Source: JBMTVN01 sp046047235 (lineage in GTDB: Bacteria; Verrucomicrobiota; Verrucomicrobiia; Limisphaerales; JAHDYP01). Taken from it: a stretch of DNA of 64,000 bases. Position numbers and translations under genes: made by a program. Shown here one piece after another: positions 28,154 to 37,238 of the stretch (its first letter is position 1; every line of letters starts with the position of its first letter). The notes under the pieces were generated by a model. It did not search any database. It was not told the origin of the DNA and worked only from the letters and a program-made list of their open reading frames with translations. Where the stretch lies: assembly GCA_046047235.1 (NCBI GenBank), contig JBJOII010000011.1:16139-80138 (forward strand), in the 5' to 3' direction.

Positions 28154-29311
28154 ATGAAAGTCACCTTCTTCACCCGCGAATACCCACCCAACGTCTACGG
28201 CGGCGCAGGCGTCCATATCAAAAACCTCTCCAAACAACTCGCCAAACTCATCAACGTCGATGTCCGCTGCATCGGCGAACAAACCGACCCCACCCCGGGC
28301 TTCCACGTCAAAGGCTACCAGGGCTGGAGCCGCATGTGGGAAAACGGCGACCCCAAGTTCAACAGCGCCCTAGGCACCTTCGCCGCCAATATGTCCATGG
28401 TCCGTGACCCCATCGACTCCGATGTCGTCCACTCCCATACCTGGTACGGCTCACTCGCCGGCTTCATGGCCAAAATGCTCTACAATACCCCCTTCGTCGC
28501 CACCGTCCATAGCCTCGAACCCCTCCGCCCCTGGAAAGAAGAACAACTCGGCCGATCCTACCACCTCACCACCTGGGTCGAAAAAGTCGCCCTCGAAGCC
28601 GCCGACCGCGTCGTCGCCGTCTCCCAAAACTCCCGCGCCGAAATCCTCGACCTCTTCAATGTCGACCCCGAACGCGTCAAAGTCATCTACAACGGCATCG
28701 ACCTCGATGTCTGGAACCCCAGCACCAGCGAAGCCACACGCAAAGCCTTCGATGTCGCCGAGGACTATATCCTCTTCCTCGGCCGCACCAGCCGCCAAAA
28801 AGGCATGGTCCACCTCATCGAAGCCATGAAATACGTCGACCCCGGCATCCAACTCGTCTGCTGCACCAGCGCCCCGGATACCCCGGAGGTCGAAGCCGAA
28901 ATCGCCGAAAAGGTCGCCAGTGAACCCCGCGTCCTCTGGATCAATACCCTCCTCCGCGAAGAACAATACATCGAACTCTATACCCACGCCCGCGTCTTCG
29001 CCTGCCCGTCCGTCTACGAACCCTTCGGCATCATTAACCTCGAAGCCATGGCCTGCGAAACCCCAGTCGTCGCCAGCGCCGTCGGAGGTATCAAGGAAGT
29101 CGTCGTCCCAGGCACCACCGGACTGCTCGTCCCACCACAAGACCCCAAAGCCCTCGCCGACGCCATCAACCAGGTCCTCCGCGATAAAAAGAAAGCCCGC
29201 GAAATGGGCCTCGCCGGCCGTAAACGCGTCGAAGAACACTTCGCGTGGAGCTCCATCGCCCGCAAAACCCTCGACATGTACGAAGAACTCGTTACACCCC
29301 CGCCCGCCTAA
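28154..29311 (+). CDS. glgA: GT4-family glycogen synthase / maltose-1-phosphate synthase
   Basis: 385 residues, shorter than GT5 GlgA (about 480) and resembling the GT4 enzyme of actinobacteria (GlgA_Coryne or GlgM). Motifs: FTREYPPNVYGGAGVHI, SHTWYGSLAGF, DRVVAVSQNSR, IYNGIDLDVWNP, FLGRTSRQKGMVHLIEA and ACPSVYEPFGIINLEAMACETPVVAS with the donor-binding E-x7-E. It uses ADP-glucose from the neighbouring GlgC. Members of this subfamily can make maltose-1-phosphate for the GlgE pathway; no glgE or glgB is in the window, so the product is open. Confidence 0.9.
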   Translation: MKVTFFTREYPPNVYGGAGVHIKNLSKQLAKLINVDVRCIGEQTDPTPGFHVKGYQGWSRMWENGDPKFNSALGTFAANMSMVRDPIDSDVVHSHTWYGSLAGFMAKMLYNTPFVATVHSLEPLRPWKEEQLGRSYHLTTWVEKVALEAADRVVAVSQNSRAEILDLFNVDPERVKVIYNGIDLDVWNPSTSEATRKAFDVAEDYILFLGRTSRQKGMVHLIEAMKYVDPGIQLVCCTSAPDTPEVEAEIAEKVASEPRVLWINTLLREEQYIELYTHARVFACPSVYEPFGIINLEAMACETPVVASAVGGIKEVVVPGTTGLLVPPQDPKALADAINQVLRDKKKAREMGLAGRKRVEEHFAWSSIARKTLDMYEELVTPPPA

Positions 29312-29356
29312 CTACCATAGCTTCTCCCTGCTCCACAAAGCCGCCCGCCCCACCCC

Positions 29357-29376
29357 AGCGCATCCCCACATGCGCT
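29357..29376 (+). terminator. Hairpin downstream of glgA
   Basis: AGCGCAT, six-base loop CCCCAC, ATGCGCT, then AAAG. It is placed 45 bases after the glgA stop. No T-run follows, so it may instead be the 5' edge of the RNA candidate that follows. Confidence 0.35.
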
Positions 29377-29379
29377 AAA

Positions 29380-29535
29380 GTCTTCTGCAGCAATGCCGAT
29401 ATCTGCCTCGTATGAAGCAAACTCGTCCACACGGACGAGTGCTCCAGAAGGCCACACTGGCTAGTTCGGCAGGTACGTTCAACTTGGCCCATGGAGGCCC
29501 GGATCAATCCCATCCGGGCCCTGCGGCGCGTCAGG
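29380..29535 (+). ncRNA. ssrS: Structured RNA candidate, possibly 6S RNA
   Basis: The 384-base gap 29312-29695 has no convincing ORF but holds several strong hairpins: ACTCGTCC/GGACGAGT with an ACAC loop (29421-29440), and GGCCCGGAT/ATCCGGGCC (29496-29520). CTGCAG at 29385-29390 can pair with CTGCGG at 29521-29526 (one G-T pair), enclosing both, with a further CTGCC/GGCAG helix. From memory of E. coli 6S RNA, GCCGATAT followed by a hairpin and GCTCC resembles the 5' side of its central bubble, and CCTGCGGCG resembles its 3' closing stem. Closing-stem pairing beyond six bases is weak, so the identity is tentative and the ends are approximate. Confidence 0.35.
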
Positions 29536-29695
29536 GTTCAAACCAGCTCGTAACCGGTGGTCCCTCCCCTGCCCTTTACCCCCGCAGGCCACTCGTCCTC
29601 CCATCGCCATGCGTGGCCACTCAAAACCGCTGCGCCCCACAACACCCCGCCCGCCCCCACCCCAAGGGCCTCCCCACTACTTGACCCCCACCACC

Positions 29696-32600
29696 ATGTA
29701 CTCCCTCTGGCTCACGCTCCAATGTGCCCTCACCGCAGGCCTCACCGCCTTCGCCGTGATCCAGCAAAAACGCAAACACGCCAGCAACCCCACTAACACA
29801 CCCCCGGCTTTTATCTTCGCCGTCGTCTCCATCGCCCTGCTCGGCCTCGGCTGGATAGGAAGCGTCCACCGCACCAATGAAGTCGACGCCGCCATGAAAC
29901 ATCAGGCGCTCAGCCAGGCAGTCGCCCTCTCCCAAACCCTCAGCCCCACCCTCGCCCGACAACTCCTCTTCTCACCAAAAGACCAAACCAATACCGCCTT
30001 CCATACCCTCTCACGCCAACTGCAGTCATACGCCCGCCTCACCCAACAACGCTCCATCTACTCCATGGCCATCCGCGATAATAGTATCGTCTTCGGCCCG
30101 GAAAGCCTCCTGCCCGGCGATCCCCTCGCCTCCCCACCCGGCACCCCCTACGAATTGCCAAACCCCAATGACTGGGACTGCCTCCTCAAAGCCCGCTCCT
30201 CCGTCTTCGGCCCCGTCACCGATGAATACGGCACCTTCATCAGCGCAACCTCCCCCGTCCTCGATCCCCACTCCGGTAAGGTCATCCTCGGAATCGGCAT
30301 CGATATCCCCGCAGACGAATGGCATCACCAACTCTCCCAAGCCAAAACCACCCCCGTCCGACAAACCACCCTCCTCACCCTGCTCGCCATCATCAGCCTC
30401 TTCTTCCTCTGCTACCAATCCCGCCAATACCCCAGCAGAAACCGAAAACTCCACCACATCGAAACCTCCCTCGCCGCCACCTTCGGAATCGCCGTCACTC
30501 TCACGATGGCCTCCTGGTGGCGCGATACCGAACGGCAAAGCCAAAACCTCCTCTTCTCCCAAGTCGCCGAACAACAAGCCGAAAGCCTCGCCCATAATCT
30601 CTCCACCCTCGAACACCAAACCGCCGCCCTCAGCCGTGTCCTCGAAAAACAACCCCAGTGCTCCGAAACCGACTTCGTCACCTATGCCACCCCACTCCTC
30701 GAAAATGGCAGCGTCCAGTCCGTCGACTGGATCCCCGCTACCCAGTCCACCAATACCGAAATCCTGCTCTCCGCCCCACCACCCCCGGAATCACCACAGC
30801 CAGACCACCCGCCCACGCTACCCTACCCAGACCCCGAAACCCTGCAACTCGCCGCCACCCTCGGCACACAGCTCATTACCCAACCCGCAACCCAGCCGAA
30901 CCCCTCCACCCATAACCTCAATATCCAAGTCCTCTCCCCAGTCCATACCTCCACCTACCCAACCAATACCCAACTGCGCGGCTTCCTCAGGACTACCCTC
31001 CGAATGCAGGACCTCCTCAGAAATGCCCTCGCCCAGTCCTCCACCGAACAAAACATCAGCACCGCCCACCTCTATAACCTCAACACCAACGGAAACTTCG
31101 CCATCCTCGCAACCTTCCCGCCACCTCCAAGCAATACCCCCCATAACCACCCACAAGCTAACCCCCACCAATCCCAAATCCGACCCGTCTTCGCCTTCAG
31201 CCAAGCCTTCGGCATCACCTTCGAACCCGGCCCCGCCTTCGCCAGCGCCTACCCCATCCGTACCTTCTGGTGGACCCTCGTCACCGGCTCACTCATCACC
31301 TGCGCCGGAACCCTCGTCATCGGCTCCATCCGCCGCCAACAACTCGAACTCGAATCCCTCGTCCATAGCCGCACCAATGAACTCGAATTCGCCATCGAAA
31401 AAGCCAACCTCCTCGCCACCGAAGCCCAAACCGCCAATATCGCCAAAAGCCAGTTCCTCGCCAGTATGTCCCACGAAATCCGTACGCCCATGAACGGCGT
31501 CATCGGTATGACCGGCCTCCTCCTCGATACCCCCCTCTCCAACGAACAACACCGCTACGCAGAAATCGTCCGCTCCAGCGCCGAAAGCCTCCTCGCCCTC
31601 ATCAATGACATCCTCGATTACTCCAAAATCGAAGCCAATCGCCTCGAAATGGAAGAAATCGACTTCGACCTCGTCACCTCCATCGAGGAAACCTCCGAAC
31701 TCCTCAGCGTCAAAGCCCAGGAAAAAAACCTCGAACTCACCTGCCTCATACCCCCGGAAATCCCCTCCCGACTCCGCGGCGACCCCGGCCGCCTCCGCCA
31801 AATCCTCTTCAACCTCGGCGGTAACGCAGTCAAATTCACCAGCCAAGGCAGCGTCACCATCCACGTCGACCTCCAGTCAGCCGATGATACCCAGGCAACC
31901 CTCCGCTTCCGCATCATCGATACCGGCATCGGTATCCCCCAAGAACACATCCGCAAACTGTTCACCCCCTTTACCCAAGTCGATGCCTCCACCTCCCGCC
32001 GCTTCGGCGGAACCGGCCTCGGCCTCGCCATCTCAAAACAACTCTCCGAAATGATGCACGGTACCATCGGCGTCGAAAGCCAACACGGCAAGGGCTCCAC
32101 CTTCTGGTTCACCGCACAATTCAAAAAGAACCCCAAACCCAAACCCCATACCCCAACAGTCAACAAAACCACACAGCCCCTCCGTATCCTCATCGTCGAT
32201 GACCTCGATACAAATCGACTCCTCCTCACCACCTCCCTCCGCCCCATCGCTTCCCACCTCGAAGAAGCCGTCGACGGCCCAACCGCCCTCAGCACCCTCC
32301 GCCAAGCCGCCCAAAATCACCAACCCTTCGATATCGCCCTCATCGACCACGAAATGCCCGGCATGGACGGAGAAACGCTCGCCCAACACATCAAAGCCGA
32401 CCCCACCATCCAAACCACCCGCCTCCTCCTCCTCACCTCCCTCATGCTCAACGGCGACCGCACCCGCTTCCTCAAAGCCGGGTTCGAAGACTGTATCACT
32501 AAACCCATCCGCCGCGCCCGACTCCTCGAAGCCATCGGCCACTCCCCCTCCCCATCCACATCCAAACCACCCACCACTCCCCCACCCCAATCTGCCACCA

Positions 32601-33412
32601 CCAACCCGGTAAAAAACCAACGGCTCCTCATCGTCGAAGACAACCCCACCAACCAAATCGTCGCCACCAAAACTCTCACCCGACTCGGCTACCAGACCGA
32701 TGTCGCCTCGAACGGCCAGGAAGCCCTCGAAATGCTCCGCAATACCTCCTATGACCTCGTCCTCATGGACTGCCAAATGCCCGTCATGGATGGATTCGAA
32801 ACCACCAGGGCAATCCGCACCACCACCCACGCCTCGTCCCCCACCCCACCCACCGTCCCCATCGTCGCCATGACCGCCAACGCCATGCACGGCGACCGCG
32901 AAAACTGCCTCAGCGCAGGCATGGATGACTACCTCTCCAAACCCATCGACCCCGCTAAACTGAACTCCGTCCTCAACAAGTGGCTCAACGAAAAAACCCG
33001 CACCCAACCACCCGCCTCAACCCCAAAACCTGCCCCCGAAAACCCCGCCAGCATCTTCGCCAAAACCCAGTTCATGAACCGTATGCTCGATGACCCCCAG
33101 CTCGCCACTGACGTCATCCAGGCCTTCCTCCACGATGCCCCACAACAAGTCGAATCCCTCCTCCTCGAAACCACGAACCCCAATCCCGAAACCGTTCAAC
33201 GCATCGCCCATAAACTCAAAGGCGCCGCAGGCGCCGTCGGCGGACAAGCCCTCCACTCACTCGCCGCCGAAATAGAAGCCGCCGCAAAAATAAAGGACAC
33301 CCCTGCCATCACCGCCGCAGCCAACCGCGTCCAACTCCAATACGACCTCCTCCAACAAGCCCTCGAAGAACAACTCGAATCCCTCCAAACCCCAACTACA
33401 CCCCTCCCATGA
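29696..33412 (+). CDS. Hybrid sensor histidine kinase with CHASE-like sensor, two receivers and HPt
   Basis: 1238 residues from the ATG at 29696; the frame upstream is proline-rich and not protein-like. Order: membrane helices near 1-20 and 40-60, a periplasmic sensor (about 65-220), further helices (about 225-245 and 265-280), a second CHASE-like sensor (about 295-520), a helix (about 525-545), HisKA with SMSHEIRTPMNG (His near 593), HATPase (FNLGGNAVKFT, DTGIGI, GTGLGLAI), receiver 1 (ILIVDDLD near 831; aspartate in IDHEMPGMDG), receiver 2 (LLIVEDNP near 977; LMDCQMPVMDG) and HPt (RIAHKLKGAAG near 1170). It has all elements of an internal phosphorelay. Its stop overlaps the next receiver gene by four bases. 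Confidence 0.92.
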   Translation: MYSLWLTLQCALTAGLTAFAVIQQKRKHASNPTNTPPAFIFAVVSIALLGLGWIGSVHRTNEVDAAMKHQALSQAVALSQTLSPTLARQLLFSPKDQTNTAFHTLSRQLQSYARLTQQRSIYSMAIRDNSIVFGPESLLPGDPLASPPGTPYELPNPNDWDCLLKARSSVFGPVTDEYGTFISATSPVLDPHSGKVILGIGIDIPADEWHHQLSQAKTTPVRQTTLLTLLAIISLFFLCYQSRQYPSRNRKLHHIETSLAATFGIAVTLTMASWWRDTERQSQNLLFSQVAEQQAESLAHNLSTLEHQTAALSRVLEKQPQCSETDFVTYATPLLENGSVQSVDWIPATQSTNTEILLSAPPPPESPQPDHPPTLPYPDPETLQLAATLGTQLITQPATQPNPSTHNLNIQVLSPVHTSTYPTNTQLRGFLRTTLRMQDLLRNALAQSSTEQNISTAHLYNLNTNGNFAILATFPPPPSNTPHNHPQANPHQSQIRPVFAFSQAFGITFEPGPAFASAYPIRTFWWTLVTGSLITCAGTLVIGSIRRQQLELESLVHSRTNELEFAIEKANLLATEAQTANIAKSQFLASMSHEIRTPMNGVIGMTGLLLDTPLSNEQHRYAEIVRSSAESLLALINDILDYSKIEANRLEMEEIDFDLVTSIEETSELLSVKAQEKNLELTCLIPPEIPSRLRGDPGRLRQILFNLGGNAVKFTSQGSVTIHVDLQSADDTQATLRFRIIDTGIGIPQEHIRKLFTPFTQVDASTSRRFGGTGLGLAISKQLSEMMHGTIGVESQHGKGSTFWFTAQFKKNPKPKPHTPTVNKTTQPLRILIVDDLDTNRLLLTTSLRPIASHLEEAVDGPTALSTLRQAAQNHQPFDIALIDHEMPGMDGETLAQHIKADPTIQTTRLLLLTSLMLNGDRTRFLKAGFEDCITKPIRRARLLEAIGHSPSPSTSKPPTTPPPQSATTNPVKNQRLLIVEDNPTNQIVATKTLTRLGYQTDVASNGQEALEMLRNTSYDLVLMDCQMPVMDGFETTRAIRTTTHASSPTPPTVPIVAMTANAMHGDRENCLSAGMDDYLSKPIDPAKLNSVLNKWLNEKTRTQPPASTPKPAPENPASIFAKTQFMNRMLDDPQLATDVIQAFLHDAPQQVESLLLETTNPNPETVQRIAHKLKGAAGAVGGQALHSLAAEIEAAAKIKDTPAITAAANRVQLQYDLLQQALEEQLESLQTPTTPLP

Positions 33413-33783
33413 ATACAATCGTAGTCGATGATGATTTCACCTGCCGCTGCTGGCTGAAAGGTGTCCTCCGAAAAATCGGATTCCAGGTCGTCAGCGAAGC
33501 CGCCAACGGCCAGGAAGCCGTCCAGGCCGTCACCACCCACCACCCCGACCTCGTCCTCCTCGACGTCAGTATGCCCGTCAAAACCGGCCCCGAAGCCCTC
33601 CCCGAAATCCTCGCCGCCCACCCCAAAACCCTCGTGGTCATGCTCACCTCCATCGCCGATGAAGCCACAGTCGTCGATTGCCTCGAAAAAGGCGCCGTAG
33701 ATTACCTCCGCAAAGACGCCACGATCGAGGAAATCCACCAAACGCTCTCCAGCCTCCAGCCCACCCCCCACCCCACCCGCTAA
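33409..33783 (+). CDS. Single-domain response regulator (CheY-like)
   Basis: 124 residues consisting of one receiver domain: acidic pair VVDDD, phosphoacceptor in LVLLDVSMP, threonine in MLTSIAD and lysine in YLRKDATI. There is no output domain, so it probably relays phosphate or acts by protein contact. The ATG overlaps the kinase stop (ATGA), so it is translationally coupled and the kinase HPt is its likely donor. Confidence 0.92.
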   Translation: MNTIVVDDDFTCRCWLKGVLRKIGFQVVSEAANGQEAVQAVTTHHPDLVLLDVSMPVKTGPEALPEILAAHPKTLVVMLTSIADEATVVDCLEKGAVDYLRKDATIEEIHQTLSSLQPTPHPTR

Positions 33784-33788
33784 ACCCC

Positions 33789-33965
33789 ATGAGCGCTCCC
33801 ATAACTCCACTCTATAACCTCCAAGCCGTCCTCGCCGATATCGCCGCCGATGAACAAGGCGACCGAACCGCAAAACGCGTCCTCTCAAGCGACGAAATCC
33901 GCCAAATCGTCAAAAAACGCCGGCAATCCCCAGACACCCAACCCCCCCACAATCCAGAATCATGA
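33789..33965 (+). CDS. Small hypothetical protein between the response regulator and GspE
   Basis: 58 residues, MSAPITPLYNLQAVLADIAA at the start, followed by a charged segment SSDEIRQIVKKRRQ and a proline-rich tail. It begins five bases after the receiver gene and its stop overlaps the ATG of the GspE gene as ATGA, which argues for a real coupled gene. No family is recognised. It could be an adaptor for the ATPase or the receiver. Confidence 0.6.
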   Translation: MSAPITPLYNLQAVLADIAADEQGDRTAKRVLSSDEIRQIVKKRRQSPDTQPPHNPES

Positions 33966-35656
33966 AGAGGCCAAGCTTCACGCAGGACCTCGTTGCCCCA
34001 GGCCACCTGCACCACGAAAAAGCCCGGAACCTGGAAAAAAAGTTCCCCGGTAACGACCTCTCCATCCTCTCCCAACTCCTCTCGGATGGTAGTATCCCCA
34101 GACATACGCTCTGCCAAACCTACGCCAACTCCCTCGGCACCGCCTACGTCAACCTCCACCAAACCCTCATCCAACCCGATGTAGCCACCCTCCTCCCCCT
34201 CCAATTCGCCTCCTCACACCAAATCATCCCCCTCTACCGGCTCGATAACACCATCACAGTCGCCACATCCAACCCCCTCAACCTCACCGCCATCGACGAC
34301 GCAACCCAAATCCTCGGCACCCACATCGCCCCCGTCTTCAGCCCACCCGACGAAATCCTCGAAGCCATCGAAATCCACTTCGCCAGCCTCAACATCGTTC
34401 AGGAACTCGAATCCAACCTCTCCCGGAAAAACTCCCCCGAAATTCACTCCAACCCCAGCTCCCAACACCTCATCCACCTCGCCCAGGATAATGACGTCGT
34501 CACTCTCACCCGACACCTCCTCCTCGTCGCTATCCGCGAACGCGCCAGCGATATCCACCTCGAACCCGAAGAAAATGGCCTCCGCGTCCGACTCCGGATC
34601 GATGGAGAACTCCACGAATGGCAACACCTCCACCAACACCTCAAAGCCCCCGTCACAGCACGACTTAAACTCATGGCCGGTTGCGATATCGCCGAACACC
34701 GCCGCCCCCAGGACGGCCGCCTCTCCCTCCCCCTGGGTATCCAAAAAATCGACCTCCGCTTCTCCAGTGTCCCCGCCATGGATGGAGAAAAAATCGTCCT
34801 CCGTATCCTCGGCTCCTCCAACCGTAACTCCGTCCCCCAACTCGAAGACCTCAACCTCTCCTCCTCCAACCTCAAAGCCCTCAAAAAGGTCGTCACCTCC
34901 CCCAATGGCGTCTTCTTCGTCACCGGCCCCACCGGCTCCGGCAAAACCACCACGCTCTACTCCATCCTCCAACATATCAACCGCCCCGGACTCAATGTCG
35001 TCACAATAGAAGACCCCGTCGAATACCGCCTCCCAGGTATCACCCAAGTCCAAGTCAACCCCACCGTCGACCTGACCTTCGCCACCGCCCTCCGCGCCTT
35101 CCTCCGACAAGACCCCAACGTCATCCTCGTCGGCGAAGTCCGCGATATGGAAACCGCCCGCATCGCCTCCCAAGCCGCCCTCACCGGACACCTCGTCATG
35201 TCCACCATGCATACCAATAACGCCCTCCAAGCCGTCACCCGCCTCGTCGAAATCGGCGTCGAACCCTTCCTCGTCGCCCCCTCCATCATCGGCGTCAGCG
35301 CCCAACGGCTCGTCCGCCGCCTCTGCCCGCAATGCCGGGAACCCCAACCCATGCCCGCAGACCTCGCCCTAAAACTCTTCGGCCCCCTCACCTCCACACC
35401 CCCAAATCTCTGGCACGCCAAAGGCTGCCCCAACTGCCGCGGAACAGGCTTCAAAGGCCGTATCGCCATCCAGGAAATCTTCATCCTCACCGAAGCCATC
35501 CGCCAACTCATCGCCCGAAATTCCTCCATCCTCGATATCCAGAAGCTCGCCAAAGACCAGGGCTTCCAAGGCATGGAATACGATGGACTCAAAAAAGCCC
35601 TCCGGGGTCTCACCACCCTCAACGAAGTCGAAAAAGCCATCGCCATCGCCGAATAA
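33962..35656 (+). CDS. GspE/PilB-family secretion or pilus assembly ATPase
   Basis: 564 residues. N-terminal MshEN/GspE-like domain (about 30-150), then the hexameric ATPase: RASDIHLEPEENGLRVRLRIDG, Walker A GPTGSGKTTT (near 323), aspartate box EDPVEYR, Walker B NVILVGEVRDMETA and His box GHLVMSTMHTNN. A tetracysteine zinc site follows, CPQC (near 455) and CPNC (near 489). In type II secretion and type IV pili it drives fibre assembly. Unusually, it sits within a two-component gene cluster with no other secretion gene adjacent. Confidence 0.93.
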   Translation: MKRPSFTQDLVAPGHLHHEKARNLEKKFPGNDLSILSQLLSDGSIPRHTLCQTYANSLGTAYVNLHQTLIQPDVATLLPLQFASSHQIIPLYRLDNTITVATSNPLNLTAIDDATQILGTHIAPVFSPPDEILEAIEIHFASLNIVQELESNLSRKNSPEIHSNPSSQHLIHLAQDNDVVTLTRHLLLVAIRERASDIHLEPEENGLRVRLRIDGELHEWQHLHQHLKAPVTARLKLMAGCDIAEHRRPQDGRLSLPLGIQKIDLRFSSVPAMDGEKIVLRILGSSNRNSVPQLEDLNLSSSNLKALKKVVTSPNGVFFVTGPTGSGKTTTLYSILQHINRPGLNVVTIEDPVEYRLPGITQVQVNPTVDLTFATALRAFLRQDPNVILVGEVRDMETARIASQAALTGHLVMSTMHTNNALQAVTRLVEIGVEPFLVAPSIIGVSAQRLVRRLCPQCREPQPMPADLALKLFGPLTSTPPNLWHAKGCPNCRGTGFKGRIAIQEIFILTEAIRQLIARNSSILDIQKLAKDQGFQGMEYDGLKKALRGLTTLNEVEKAIAIAE

Positions 35657-35672
35657 GCCCACCCCCGAATCC

Positions 35673-36848
35673 ATGAAAATCCTGGTCGCAGATGACGATA
35701 CCACTACACGCCTCACCCTCTGCCTCACGCTGTCCAAATGGGGCTACGAAGTCTGTGAAGCCTCCGACGGGAACGCCGCCCTCCAATGCTTCAACCACCA
35801 AAACCCTCCAGCCATGGCCCTCCTCGACTGGATGATGCCAGGCTGCGATGGCATCGAGGCCTGTAGACAAATCAAATCCATCCACTCCAACCGCCCCCCC
35901 TATATCCTCATCCTGACATCAAAAATATCACCCGCCGACCTCGTCGACGGACTCAACGCCGGCGCCGATAACTATATCTCCAAACCCTATAACGCCGATG
36001 AACTCCGCGCCCGACTCCAGGCAGGCGAACGCATCGTCGCCCTCCAACACCAACTCGCCGACCTCAACCAAAACCTCGAACAACGCGTCGCCGAACGCAC
36101 CGCCAACGTCCAGTCCCTCCTCAGCCAAAAACACCAGCTCATCCGCCAACTCGGCCATGACCTCCGAACCCCACTCACCCCTCTCGTCCACCTTCTCCCC
36201 GAACTCATCAAACAAGAAGACAACCCCGATAAACGCGACTCCCTCCTGCTCTGCCACGAACAAGTCCAACACCTCCATTACCTCGCCGACCGCATCCGCC
36301 TCATCGCCCGCCTCGATGAACTCGACTCCACGCTCTGCCCCCAACCCACCCCGCTCGAACCCCTGATCCAGGAAGCCATCCAGCAACTCCTGCAACGCCG
36401 CTCCTACAACTCATACCCCTCCGTCTCCATCCCCAAACATATCCGCATCCTCGCCGATCCAACCTGGTTCCAAAAAGCCGTCATCGAACTCCTCGATAAC
36501 GCCCTCCGCTACTCCGCACCACAAGGCCACGTCTCCATCACAGCTTCCACCCACAACAACCAACTCCTCCTCCGCTTTACCAACTACGGCTGCGGACTCG
36601 ACCCCGCCGAACTCGAAACCATCTTCAACCCCTTCCATACCGGCGACCCCTCCCGCCACCAACGCCGCACCCACGGCCTCGGACTCGCCATCAGCCGCGA
36701 AATCATCCAACACCACGGCGGCCAAATCTGGGCAGAAAGCCAGGGATCCATCCACGGCGCCTCAGTCGTCATCAGCCTCCCAATCCCCACAGAAACCACA
36801 AACGAAACACCATCCCCAACCACAATAACCCCCTCCAATCATGAATAA
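35673..36848 (+). CDS. Receiver - histidine kinase hybrid (soluble)
   Basis: 391 residues from the ATG at 35673. N-terminal receiver (KILVADDDTT; aspartate in LLDWMMPGCDG; lysine in YISKPYNA), a coiled-coil linker (LADLNQNLEQRVAERTA), HisKA with HDLRTPLTPL (His near 161), and HATPase with LLDNALRYS, NYGCGLDP and THGLGLAISR. No membrane helix, so it is a cytoplasmic kinase controlled by phosphorylation of its own receiver, perhaps from the large upstream hybrid kinase. Confidence 0.9.
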   Translation: MKILVADDDTTTRLTLCLTLSKWGYEVCEASDGNAALQCFNHQNPPAMALLDWMMPGCDGIEACRQIKSIHSNRPPYILILTSKISPADLVDGLNAGADNYISKPYNADELRARLQAGERIVALQHQLADLNQNLEQRVAERTANVQSLLSQKHQLIRQLGHDLRTPLTPLVHLLPELIKQEDNPDKRDSLLLCHEQVQHLHYLADRIRLIARLDELDSTLCPQPTPLEPLIQEAIQQLLQRRSYNSYPSVSIPKHIRILADPTWFQKAVIELLDNALRYSAPQGHVSITASTHNNQLLLRFTNYGCGLDPAELETIFNPFHTGDPSRHQRRTHGLGLAISREIIQHHGGQIWAESQGSIHGASVVISLPIPTETTNETPSPTTITPSNHE

Positions 36849-37233
36849 TCCCCCAAATAAAATCCCCGTCCTCATCGTCGATGACGATGAATCCATCCCC
36901 CGCACAGTCAGCAAAATCCTTAAAGGCGCCGGCTACCCCGTCTCCACCGCAGCCGACGGAGAGCAAGGCCTCCAACTACTGCTGGACGGCTTCCAGGGCC
37001 TCGTCCTCATGGATGTCATGATGCCAGGCATGGACGGCTGGAAAACCATCCGCAAAATCAAGGACCTCAACCTCCTCGACGGAAACCTCATCTGCATGAT
37101 GACCGCCCTCACCGAACCTACCCCCGGTAACGAAGACCTCTCAGAAATCGTCTTCGACTACCTCGCAAAACCCTTCGACGGCCCCCAACTGCTCGATATC
37201 GTCCACCTCGCCAACGGCCAACTCGTCGCCTGA
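36841..37233 (+). CDS. Single-domain response regulator
   Basis: 130 residues, one receiver domain: LIVDDDES, phosphoacceptor in LVLMDVMMPGMDGW, threonine in CMMTAL and lysine in YLAKPFDG. It overlaps the upstream kinase by eight bases and lies five bases before the CheB gene. It has no output domain. Confidence 0.9.
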   Translation: MNNPPNKIPVLIVDDDESIPRTVSKILKGAGYPVSTAADGEQGLQLLLDGFQGLVLMDVMMPGMDGWKTIRKIKDLNLLDGNLICMMTALTEPTPGNEDLSEIVFDYLAKPFDGPQLLDIVHLANGQLVA

Positions 37234-37238
37234 TCCCT

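Noticed and set aside
29531..29552. tRNA T-arm-like GGTTCAAACC
   Set aside because: Flanking bases cannot form the 5-bp T stem and no acceptor or anticodon arms fit.
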